Shown here: piece by piece, positions 22,393 through 31,225 of the stretch
How the letters are laid out: the number at the start of each line of letters is the position of its first letter
Numbering within the stretch: position 1 is the stretch's first letter
Assembly: GCA_037127315.1 (NCBI GenBank)
Contig: JBBBDQ010000309.1
Span: forward strand, 391,001 to 455,000
Direction: 5' to 3'
From: Ascarosepion bandense
Taxonomy: Eukaryota; Mollusca; Cephalopoda; Sepiida; Sepiidae
DNA: 64,000 bases
The notes under the pieces: model-generated
Databases searched by the model: none
What the model saw: only the letters and a program-made list of their open reading frames with translations
Told to the model about the DNA's origin: nothing
Program-made: the position numbers and the translations under genes

Positions 22393-23042
22393 TACTTGGT
22401 GTTAGCCGAAGCTGCACAACAAGCATTAATGGGGACCGTTGACTGGACACCGGTACAGTTATTTTCCTGAGGAACTGCGCCCACAATTGGTGTTTGAGTG
22501 TATGTATATGCTTCTGAATTTTTCTGAGCTGCATGGAGCGCTCTAGCTTGGTCGATAGCTATATTTAAATGCAGTGTTTTGTTTTCAAGTAGCCGTTGTC
22601 GAATAACGTTTGAACGTAAACCTGTGATGAATGCATCTCTGACACAGTCGTCTCGGTTTTGAATCGCATCAACTGGTTTAAAATTACATTCTTTCGCTAG
22701 TAACTGTAGTCTTTGCACGTATTCGTCAATATTTTCCTCCTCTTTTTGGCCGCAAGTGGCAAGTAAATGCCGGGCGAAAACTTCGTTCGGGGGTTTTATG
22801 TACAGTTCTTTCAGACGGTTAATTGCACTATCAAACGTATCACATTCAGCAATGTATTCGTATACCTCAGAAGAAATACAGTTTATCAGTGTATCGAGTT
22901 TATCCAAATCAGTATGGATGTTAGGGTCAACAATTTTACGTAGGAACGACGAGAAACTTCGAAGCCAGTGATTAAAGTGCTTACTTGAGGATGTTGTATT
23001 AGGAGGGGTGCCCAAACGTTCCGGCTTCAAGTATTTATCCAT
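22359..23042 (-). CDS. Gag of the compact Ty3 element
   Basis: The start at 23,042 is the first ATG after the primer site (MDKYLKPERLG); upstream codons of the open frame lie in the LTR. The protein has the helical retrotransposon-Gag core (FNHWLRSFSSF, LDTLINCISSEVYEYI, VFARHLLATCGQKEEENIDEYVQRL is split here as separate stretches along residues 20-130) and a Thr/Gln-rich stretch before the zinc-finger region. The frame leaves the family sequence at a nine-T run (22,378-22,386), where Cys-Phe-Phe is followed in another frame by the rest of a CCHC zinc finger. It then ends after a few unrelated residues. It would form the particle shell and bind element RNA. Confidence 0.85.
   Translation of the reverse strand: MDKYLKPERLGTPPNTTSSSKHFNHWLRSFSSFLRKIVDPNIHTDLDKLDTLINCISSEVYEYIAECDTFDSAINRLKELYIKPPNEVFARHLLATCGQKEEENIDEYVQRLQLLAKECNFKPVDAIQNRDDCVRDAFITGLRSNVIRQRLLENKTLHLNIAIDQARALHAAQKNSEAYTYTQTPIVGAVPQENNCTGVQSTVPINACCAASANTKYTCFFLWRTSS
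22378..22386 (-). other. Gag-pol frame junction at a nine-T run
   Basis: On the minus strand nine T follow TG. Reading on in the gag frame leads to a stop shortly after; skipping one T puts the ribosome in the pol frame and continues the zinc-finger region. This is either a one-base slippage mutation in what was one ORF, or a programmed +1 shift. Confidence 0.75.
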
Positions 23043-23052
23043 ACTGTTGAAT

Positions 23053-23070
23053 ATGTTTTGTTGATTAAAT
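23053..23070 (-). promoter_or_regulatory. Candidate self-priming primer-binding site
   Basis: Minus strand ATTTAATCAACAAAACAT begins at the first base after the 5' LTR, where a tRNA primer-binding site normally starts (usually with TGG, absent here). All 18 bases are complementary to an LTR segment (19,258-19,275 in the 3' LTR, 23,108-23,125 in the 5' LTR). In Tf1/sushi elements the 5' end of the mRNA folds back onto such a site and primes reverse transcription. The complementarity is seen directly; the mechanism is inferred. Confidence 0.75.
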
Positions 23071-23214
23071 TGAAATGAGTTGACAAGACTGGTTTTCCTT
23101 AACAAGGATTTAATCAACAAAACATTTCCTGACTAAGCAATTCGTCAACTGGCGAATGCAAGTAAGGGAAGTAATTACACTAACAAAATGCTAAGGGCAG
23201 ATAAGTATAGTACA
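23071..23214 (-). repeat. 5' LTR of the compact Ty3 element
   Basis: 144 bp, starting TGTACTATACTTATC on the minus strand and ending CTCATTTCA. A TATA-like CTATACT is near its start. It contains, at 23,108-23,125, the minus-strand 18-mer ATGTTTTGTTGATTAAAT, which is complementary to the sequence just downstream of the LTR. Confidence 0.95.
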
Positions 23215-23863
23215 ATAATCTTAAAAACAAAAAATAAAACAAGACAACAGAAAAAATACGATGAAAAACACTAAAAAAACAGTTTGAATTTCTACGATAT
23301 TCTTTCTTGGAAAGAATACGTATTTATTTATTTTTATTTATTCATTCATTTTATTTATTTATTTATTTTTCGATAACCTTATTTTCGACGACTTTAATGA
23401 AAGAATAGCAGTGGGCGAACAAATTATTATTCTTAAATTTCACTGCAGTAATAAACTCAAACCGAACGTATGTCAACTTTTTCTTTTCCATTAAATTTTG
23501 ATTTTTTTTTTATCTGAACAATTATTTTTATTGCAAGGACTACTGATGGTAGCAACAAGTTTTTTCTTTTAACAAAATACTCTCTAAGTGTAGTGACGTT
23601 TTTTTTTCCGTTGAAGGGCTGTTACATGTCCATTTTTTTTTTTTTTTAACCAGCGTCTTTCTCTTTGAATTTTTTTTCTATATGTAATTCTGTTTTACTA
23701 TTTTAACATAAACATGAATTTTTCTTCATATATTATTTAATTTATCTGTTTCTTCTTTAAATGATCCTAACACATAGAATAATCAGTTTTATTATTCATA
23801 TTTCCCTTAGTTGTCGATATTTCGAAATATTTTTTTATATTATGATAATCTTTCTTAAAAACC

Positions 23864-23894
<31 letters not shown>

Positions 23895-24250
23895 CAACAG
23901 AAAGCAAAATACGATGAAAAACAGTTTGAGTGTAATTTCTACGATATTCTTTTTTAGAAAGAATACGTATTTATTTATATATTTATTTTTATTTATTTAT
24001 TCATTTTGCTTACTTATTTTATTTATTTTATTTTGATAACTCTATTTTCGACGACTTTAATAATAAAGCACTAATAAACTTAAACGTATGTCAACCTTTT
24101 CTTTTCCATTAATTTTTTTATTACAATTATTTTTGTTATAAGGACTAGTGATAATAGCAACAATTTTTTTTTTAACAAAAATACTCTAGTATACTTTTGT
24201 TTCGTTGAGCGGCTGCTACGCCCAAGTTTATTTTTTTTAAAACCAGCGTC
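23215..24250 (+). repeat. Two tandem diverged copies of a 420-450 bp AT-rich repeat
   Basis: 23,215-23,660 and 23,838-24,250 share ordered blocks: ATAATCTT..AAAAAC, TACGATGAAAAAC, TCTACGATATTCTT, GAAAGAATACGTATTTATTT, GACGACTTTAAT and ACCAGCGTC. A short third piece is at 29,163-29,225. The unit runs directly into the LINE 3' part beginning CTTTCTCTTTGAATTCC, so it may be the leader of a non-autonomous LINE derivative. Confidence 0.75.
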
Positions 24251-24714
24251 TGTAGGGTCTCATACATAGACACCCACACACACACATACATACGCATGGT
24301 CACGCGGCGTCTACGTGACAGTCGTAGTTCCCGCCAAAAACGAAGCCTTTAAAAACCGAAAACAGCACGTGAGACAGCAGTTAGGATTTCGTCCCGGGGC
24401 GAGGGCAGACAAGAACAGACATGCCTCCCTAACTCATACAAACACACGCGCACTAATTGCGGGTAGCAGTTAGTGGCGCAAATATTTTTTATTCTCTTAA
24501 TTTTCTTCTCTGACATTAACTTTCATTGAAACCGGACTCTACAACTTCTTATGCATGCTTTCTCAACCCTATGTAACCTTTTTCAATATATTGTTTTTCC
24601 GTTTACTTTCGCCTTCTTGTTCATTCATAAATCTTGCTTCAAACCTTAACGAATGTTACGTCGAGTCGACCGTTAAAATATAAATTAGTAAGTGGACGGC
24701 CTTCGTCCACTACA
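24251..24714. mobile_element. Solo LTR, 464 bp, 4-bp target duplication
   Basis: TGTAG...CTACA ends flanked by CGTC on both sides (24,247-24,250 and 24,715-24,718). The paralogous sequence at 23,651 has the uninterrupted site ACCAGCGTCTTTCTC and serves as the empty site. A near-identical copy is at 49,567-50,029. No internal element sequence lies next to it, so it is a solo LTR left after recombination. Its transcription direction is uncertain: AATAAA occurs on the minus strand. The internal element is unknown. Confidence 0.85.
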
Positions 24715-25411
24715 CGTCTTTCTCTTTGAATTCCAATCGCGTTTCTGTCAGCTGTCGCTTGGCAACCCATTAGGAGAAGAAAAACTCCAAACAATAACTC
24801 GGAACTCAAGGTATTAATCGTGCCGAGGAGTGAATGGCTACTGCGTTAGGAGGTAACAAACGATCCCCTACAGGCTTCGGGACCTTGTTTGTTATGGAAC
24901 GTTACCCAACATGTCGGCTAACTTTGGGTGGACTTTTGGACCCGTGCGTCACTCGTGGGAAAAATCTCTCACCAGCGTGACGTGGCTTCCCTGTGCCTCT
25001 TCTATAAGTACTTTCACGGCTTCTGCTCGGATGAACTTAAATCACTGGTGCCCCCTAGGTGTGAATTTGCACGAGATACTAGATTGGCAACTAGGTCCCA
25101 CCCTTTTACAGTGAAACCGACGAAATATAACCGCAATTTCTACTCCAACAGCTTTTTTCTCGCACTTCCCGCCTGTGGAATTCCCTTCCGCATGCTTGCT
25201 TCCCCGACGGCTACAACCTCCAGGAGTTTAAATGTAAGGTCAATAGACACCTCCTAACACACTAACTCGCACCCATTCTCTCCAACACTCTCCCTATGTA
25301 CCTCCTAACTCGTCTATCACCCTCCCTCTGACATTTCCTATACCCAATCGCTCTATGTAACCCCCTGCGCTATAGTGGCAGTGGACTGCCTTGCTTGGGG
25401 TGATATGATTA
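24715..25411 (+). pseudogene. Jockey/CR1-like LINE C-terminus and 3' UTR
   Basis: A piece of the C-terminal region of a LINE RT protein: HQRDVASLCLFYKYFHGFC (about 24,972), DELKSLVPPRCEFA, then SRTSRLWNSLPHACFP (about 25,160) after a one-base frame change at a T-run. Such sequences follow the RT domain in many invertebrate LINEs. The 3' UTR ends CCCCTGCGCTATAGTGG ... TTGCTTGGGGTGATATGATT plus an A-run. Upstream of the coding piece is a leader-like segment and no RT core, so it cannot be autonomous. The R4-like copy C begins right at its A-rich end. Confidence 0.8.
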
Positions 25412-28400
25412 AAAAAATACAAATAGAAATAAAAAGTCCATTATGGCTCTTTCAGTGAATAAACAGGGAGCCCGTCCTTCAGGTGGGAACCTACCTTAGG
25501 TCGAAAAATCTGCCATAGGAACAAACTCCGACACGAAGAATGAATCTTCCGATCCCCACAACCAGGATAATCCTAATGATGGCCCTGAAAATTCTCCAGC
25601 TGGATCTACAACCGTATATTTAAAGAAAGAAAAAAATAAAATGGTCTCGTGAGGAGTACAAAGTCGTTATGACTGCATTTCATGAAGCGTTACTCAAACC
25701 TCAAAAAAACATGACTCGCCAAACATATGACATTTGGCGAAAAAAAGTTGGACAAACAAATAGAAAATAAATTAGCCAATGTACGAAGATACATCATGCG
25801 AAATAACCAATTGACAGAGGCTGAAATTAATGAGATAAAAAGAATTGCAACCAGAATAGACGAATCAACAAAATATGAAAAGGAACAGGAATCAGAAATA
25901 AAAAGTAGTAACACCAAACAAGCCACGGGTCATAATATAGAAACCGTGATACACAAAAATCACTGTGAAGATAATGCTGTAAGTTTCTGTGCTGGAAAGG
26001 TGTGATCTGAGTCAGTGACAAGACGACAATAAAACAAGTTCAGAACACATTGAACAGAATTATTTTGCGGAAAATAAAAACAGTATATAAGAAGCCAAGG
26101 AAGAAATCAAGAACCATATAAGTCAAATACAAAATATTGCAATGGAGGAATGAGAACAGCTCCCAAAATTACAACCAACAAAACATAGCCTCGAAACTAT
26201 TAAGCTCTACAATGCAGCACTCAAATTAATTTTGGATGAAGAAGACACTCATATAAATCTCAATAAAGCAATATATGCATTAGCAATAGCAGCAACAAAA
26301 TTAACTGAACATCAAATTAAAAACAAGGCAGTCTCGCAGACATGAAGATCCACCTGGGAAAAGAAAAATAGAAAAAAGAAATCGAACAACTTAGAAGTGA
26401 ACAATCAGTACTCGATGAACTGACAAGAGGAATAAATGTAAGAACTAGAAAAGGCAGAAGAGTCGAAAAAATACAACAGTAGAAATGAAAGTGAAATCCT
26501 ACCAACTAAGGAAAAATAAAGCAAACAATACAACTGAAGGCTCAAAGAATAAGACGCTATGAGAAAAGATCAAGATTCTACAGACAAAACAAGAAGAAGT
26601 TATACAGTTCTGGGAAAAAATATGGTCTTGCCCTAAAGAACATAACAAAGAAGTAGATTGGATTGCACAAGAGACAGAACAAATCAAAAATAATCCAGGA
26701 CAGATATGGGCTGGAATCACAGAAGAGGATGTTAAATGTGCACTGAAAAAAGCACACAATTGGAAATTTCCAGGTATATATAAAATTCCTAACTTTTGGC
26801 TATATTATTTAAATTCATCACATAAAAAACTAGCCAAAATCTTCAAGAAATGGTTAACGATCCCACTAAAATTCCTGCATGGATGACCAAAGTAATTACA
26901 TTTCTTCTACCTAAGAATATTGACACAAACAACCCGAAAAACTACAGACCAATTACATGCCTTCCGACAACATACAAACTATTAACATCTATTTTAACAA
27001 AACAGACATATTTCTTCTTGGAAAGAAATGACATATTACCGCTTGAACAAAAAGAGTGCAAACGTGGCTGTTACGGATGTAAAGACCAATTGCTTATTAA
27101 CAGAATAATGCTGGAAAACTGCTACAATGCAAATAAAATCTTAGTACCGCCTGGATAGATTATCGTAAGGCATTCAATAGTGTACCATATTACTGGAACT
27201 TAAAGACTTTAAATATATGCAAGATATCACTCGTTATCATCACTTTCATCAAACAATGCATGTCGATATAGAAAACAAACCTTTACATCAATCATATAAA
27301 TAGAACCTATAAGTCTGGTTAAATAAACATAAAAAGAGGTATATTTCAAGGTGACTCTTTGTCTCCTTACTATTCTGCGTATCATTAGTAGCACGAACCA
27401 GTCAACTTAACAAGACAGAATGTGGTTATAAAATAGCCCAAAAGAAAATAAGCCATCTATTTTACATGGATGACTTAAAGTTGTATGCTAAAACTGATAA
27501 CGAGAAAACTTCTTCTGCAAACTGTAAAATGCTTCAACGAAGACATTGGATTGAAATTCAATTTGAATAAATGTGCTAAAGCTACAATTTTACGTGGATA
27601 GCTACAACAAACATCCTCAATTAGCTTAGACTCTGCTAAGAATTAAAGCCAGAAGAAACTTATAAATACCTAGGTGTAAATGAGAGTGAAAAAATTCACC
27701 ATAAAAAATGAAAAAATAGTACGTAAAGAGTACTATAGAAGGCTACGACTGATATTAAAAACTGAATTGAATTCTCAGAACAGAATTATGGCCATTAATA
27801 GCCTTGCAATCCCATTTGTCCAATATAGTTTCAACATCTTAAACTGGACTCTAAACGACATCAGCCAAATGGATTCTAATGCAAGAAAGATTCTTTCTAA
27901 GCATAAGATGCATCATCCAAAGGCTGATGTAGACCGTCTATACATACCCCGTAAAGAAGGTAGAAGAGGTCTTATTCAGCTAGAATTGTCATACAAGACA
28001 ACAACTATTGGCTTACTACCATACATAGAAACAACAAAGGACTGGATGATACAGTTAGTCAAACAACATGAAAACAGAAAGAAAAAATATTCAATAATAA
28101 AAGAAGGCAGTAAATACAAACAAGATTTACATTTAGTAGATTCTGTAGAAGAGCAAAACAGAAGCCAAGAACCAACTATTGCGGCAAAAAATATGAAAAT
28201 AAAAGCCAAAGTTAAAGCTCTTGAAAAGATGAAACAACGCTGGCAAGACAAACCTCTGCATGGCCAATATCCAGTACGTGCTAATAAATCCAATGTTGAT
28301 AAAGTTATTACTCATCGATGGTTACGTGCATCTGGATTAAAGTCTGAGACTGAAGGCTTTATTCTTGCAGCGCAAGACCAAAGTCTTTTCACTGGGAACT

Positions 28401-29162
28401 TTCAGGCAAATATTATACATAATAATGTGGATCCAAAATGCAGGTTCTGTGATAAACAACAAGAAACAATAGACCATCTAATCTCAGGATGTTCTCTACT
28501 TGCCCCAAATGAATATAAATATCGTCACGATAGAGTGGGGTAATATTTACATTGGACAATGTGCAAACACTATGGAAAATCTGCAAACAAACACCGGTAT
28601 GAACATCACCCAGCATCGGTTACAGAAATAGAAGATGTCACCATTCTATGGGATTACACCATCTACACAGACAGAAAAATTGAAGCAAATAAGCTGGACA
28701 TTATTAAAAATCAGAAAGAAAAATCTTGCCTATTAATTGATATGGCTTGTCTAGCGGATTGTAACATAGCAACCAAGGAATTCGAAAAACTGTCAAAATA
28801 TAAAGACATGGAAATTGAAATAGAAAAATTGTGGAAATTGAAGACAAGAATCGTGCCAGTGATAGTAGGTGCACTTGGAATGATAAAAATGGAACAAAAC
28901 AACACATTGAAAGAATCCCTGGAAACCCCAGCTTAAGAGATATACAAAAAATTGTCTTGTTAAGTACAGCCCACGCACTAAGGAGAACTTTGTCTATGTA
29001 ACGCTAGGGATGATAGGGGGGGATATAAAAAAAACATGAAATGGAGCCATAACGACACATCACGACCTTCCTTAGGTCTTTCCGCAAACTTGGTAGTAGT
29101 GCGACCATAGCAGAAATTGAAATATGATTAAAAATGAAATAATAATAATAATAATAATAATT
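25412..29162 (+). pseudogene. R4/Dong-like LINE copy C, full span but decayed
   Basis: It begins ATACAAATAGAAATAAAAAG, as copy B does, and continues through the N-terminal part (KPQKNMTRQTYDIWR) and the linker missing from A and B (26,390-26,520). RT follows in pieces with YMDDLKLYA near 27,463, then an open frame 27,680-28,543 and another 28,559-28,936. Many frameshifts and stops are present (for example TGG-TGA changes near 26,150 and a stop after GRVG at 28,541). The endonuclease motif is Lys-Leu-Asp in place of Arg-Pro-Asp (28,691). The tail is AAT repeats. It is the only copy that shows the undisturbed order of the whole element, hence the best guide to full length (about 3.7 kb, one long ORF). 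Confidence 0.85.
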
Positions 29163-29468
29163 TTTTTTTTTTTTTAAACAAACTACTCTAGTAATATTGA
29201 TGTTTTGTTTCGTTGAGCCGTCTTTCTCCTTGAATTCCAATCGCGTCTATGTCAGATGGTGCTTGGCAGCCCATTTAGGAGAAGGAAAACTCCGTACAAC
29301 AACCCGCAATTCAAGGTGTTAATCGTGCCGAGGAGTGAATGGCTACTGCGTTATGAGGTCACAAACGATTCCCTACAGGCTTCGGGACCCTGTTTGTAAA
29401 AGACGGTTACCCAACGTGCCGGGCAACTTTGGGTGGACTTTTGGACCCGTGCATCAGTCGTGGGAAAA
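29163..29468 (+). repeat. Fragment of the leader/LINE repeat
   Basis: T-run, ACTCTAG, GTTTCGTTGAGC, then CTTTCTCCTTGAATTCC to GTGGGAAAAAC: a diverged copy of 24,165-24,240 joined to 24,717-24,966, lacking the solo LTR. R4-like copy B starts where it breaks off. Confidence 0.8.
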
Positions 29469-29503
29469 ACATGAAAAATACAAATAGAAATAAAAAGTCC
29501 AGT

Positions 29504-30469
29504 ATGGCTCTTCCAGTGGATAAACAGGGAGCCCGTCCTTCAGGAGGGAACCTACCTGAGGTCGAAAAATCTGCCATAGGAACAAACTCCTACACAAAGA
29601 ATGTATCTTCAGGTCCCCACAACCAGGATAATCCTAATGTTGGTCCTGAAAATTCACCAGCTAGATCTACAACCGTATATTTAAAGAAAGAAAAAATAAA
29701 ATGGTCTCGTGAGGAGTACAAAGTCGTTATGACTGCATTTCATGAAGCGTTACTCAAACCTCAAAAAAACATGACTCGCCAAACATATGACATTTGGCGT
29801 GAAAAAGTTGGTCAAGCAAATAGAAAGTATATTGACGAAAATAAATTGGCCAATGTACGTAGGTATATTATTCGTAATAACCGACTCACAGAGGCTGAAA
29901 TTCATGAAATTAAAAGAATTGTAACAAGAAGAGTCGAATCAACAAAATATGAAAAGGAACCGGAACCAGAAATAAAAAGTAATAACATCAAACAAATCAC
30001 AGGTCATAATGTAGAAACCGTGAAACACGCAAATCACTGCGAAGATAATGATGTAAGTTTAAAAGTGCTGCAAAGATGTGATCTGAGTCTGAGTCAGTTA
30101 AAAGACAAAAATAAAACGAGTTCAGAACACATCGAAGATAATTATTTGACGGAAAATAAGAACAATATACAGGAAGCCAAGATAGAAATAAAAAACCATC
30201 TAAGTCAAATACAAAGTATTACAATGGAGGAACGTGAACAGTTCCCAAAATTCCAACCAACAAAACAAAACCTCCGAACTATTAAACTGTACAATGCAGC
30301 ACTGAAATCAATACTGGATGAAGACCCTCATACAAATCTTAACGAAATAATATATGCATCAGCAACAGCAGCAACAAAAAAATTAAACATCAAAATAAAA
30401 ACAAGGCAGTCTCGCAGTCGTGAAGATCCACCTTGGAAAAGAAAAATTGAAAAAGAAATCGAACAACTA
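29504..30469 (+). CDS. N-terminal part of R4-like LINE ORF, copy B, truncated
   Basis: The start at 29,504 (MALPVDKQG) is chosen because copy C conserves this ATG but not the upstream one; the frame is open from 29,429 through LINE DNA. Residues from about 65 (KWSREEYKVVMTAFHEALLK) have the spaced aromatic pattern of a Myb-like DNA-binding segment, as in the N-terminal regions of R4-group proteins, followed by ENKLANVRRYI and a Glu/Lys-rich region. After EKEIEQL the family sequence stops at 30,469 and an unrelated 306-bp segment adds about 27 codons to a stop at 30,550. In copy C the same point continues into the linker and RT. The product would be a 5' fragment without RT. Confidence 0.8.
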
Positions 30470-31225
30470 AGCCACCCTCTTAATCTAGGACAACACTACC
30501 TCCTCAAGACCCAATTTGATCACTTTAAACACCTTCGTAATCACCATTAGACTCATCCAACTCTTTCCGAATCCTCCGCACTCGATTAAAACAGAATGCC
30601 AAGCTCGAAAAAGCGGAGAGGATAATCCAAAAGATTTTATCTAAATAATATAAAATATTAAATAGATAAAAATATAGAGCTCGATGGATATTAGTAAACA
30701 TATAGTAATATCAATAGTATAATAGTAAACGTAGTGGATATTATCGAGCGCAAAATGAAATATTGAGAGGATTTTGTTAAAAACCAGAAAGAAAAAACTT
30801 GTCTATTATTAATTGATATGGCTTGTCCAGCGGATTGTAACATAGCAACCAAGGAAATTGAAAAACTGTCAAAATATAAAGACATGGAAATTGAAATAGA
30901 AAAAATGTGGAAATTGAAAACAAGAGTTGTGACAGTGATAGTAGGTGCACTTGGAATGATAAAAAAATGGAACAAAACAACACATTGAAAGAATCTCTGG
31001 AAACCCCATCTTAAGAGATATACAAAAAATTGTCTTATTAAGTACAGCCCACACACTAAGGAAAACTTTATCTATGTAATGCTGGGGATGATAGGGAAGA
31101 TAGAAAAACATGAAATGAAGCCATAACAACACGCCACTACCTGCCTTAGGTCTCCCCGCAGACTTGGTTGGTAGTGAGACCAAAGCAGAAATCGAAATAT
31201 GATGAAAAATGACATAATAATAAAA
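30470..31225 (+). mobile_element. Block B leader: 306-bp segment plus R4-like 3' end fragment
   Basis: Counterpart of 15,557-16,312 with no difference noted. It joins the truncated N-terminal part of copy B to a 3' end fragment of the same family, whose tail then joins a 5'-truncated ORF. Such head-tail chimeras fit template jumping by R2/R4-type reverse transcriptases. Confidence 0.8.

Larger units (their letters stand above)
19221..23214 (-). mobile_element. Compact, nearly intact Ty3/gypsy element (CsRn1-like), 3,994 bp
   Basis: Two 144-bp LTRs with TG...CA ends differ by one base (19,342 against 23,192). A perfect 5-bp target duplication ATAAT flanks the element (19,216-19,220 and 23,215-23,219). 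Transcription runs on the minus strand: 5' LTR, candidate self-priming site, gag, protease-RT-RNase H-integrase, purine tract, 3' LTR. The near-identical LTRs indicate a recent insertion. It landed in a repeat that occurs again at 23,838-24,250, next to R4-like copy A. The one visible defect is a frame change at a nine-T run between gag and pol. Assignment to the CsRn1 group rests on the RT motif style and is tentative. Confidence 0.95.

Noticed and set aside
23042..23120. Extra N-terminal gag codons upstream of 23,042
   Set aside because: They lie in the LTR and primer-site region; the family-like sequence starts at the ATG at 23,042.
29429..29503. Upstream start for the N-terminal R4-like ORF
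   Set aside because: Bases before about 29,469 belong to an unrelated LINE fragment, and copy C conserves only the ATG matching 29,504.
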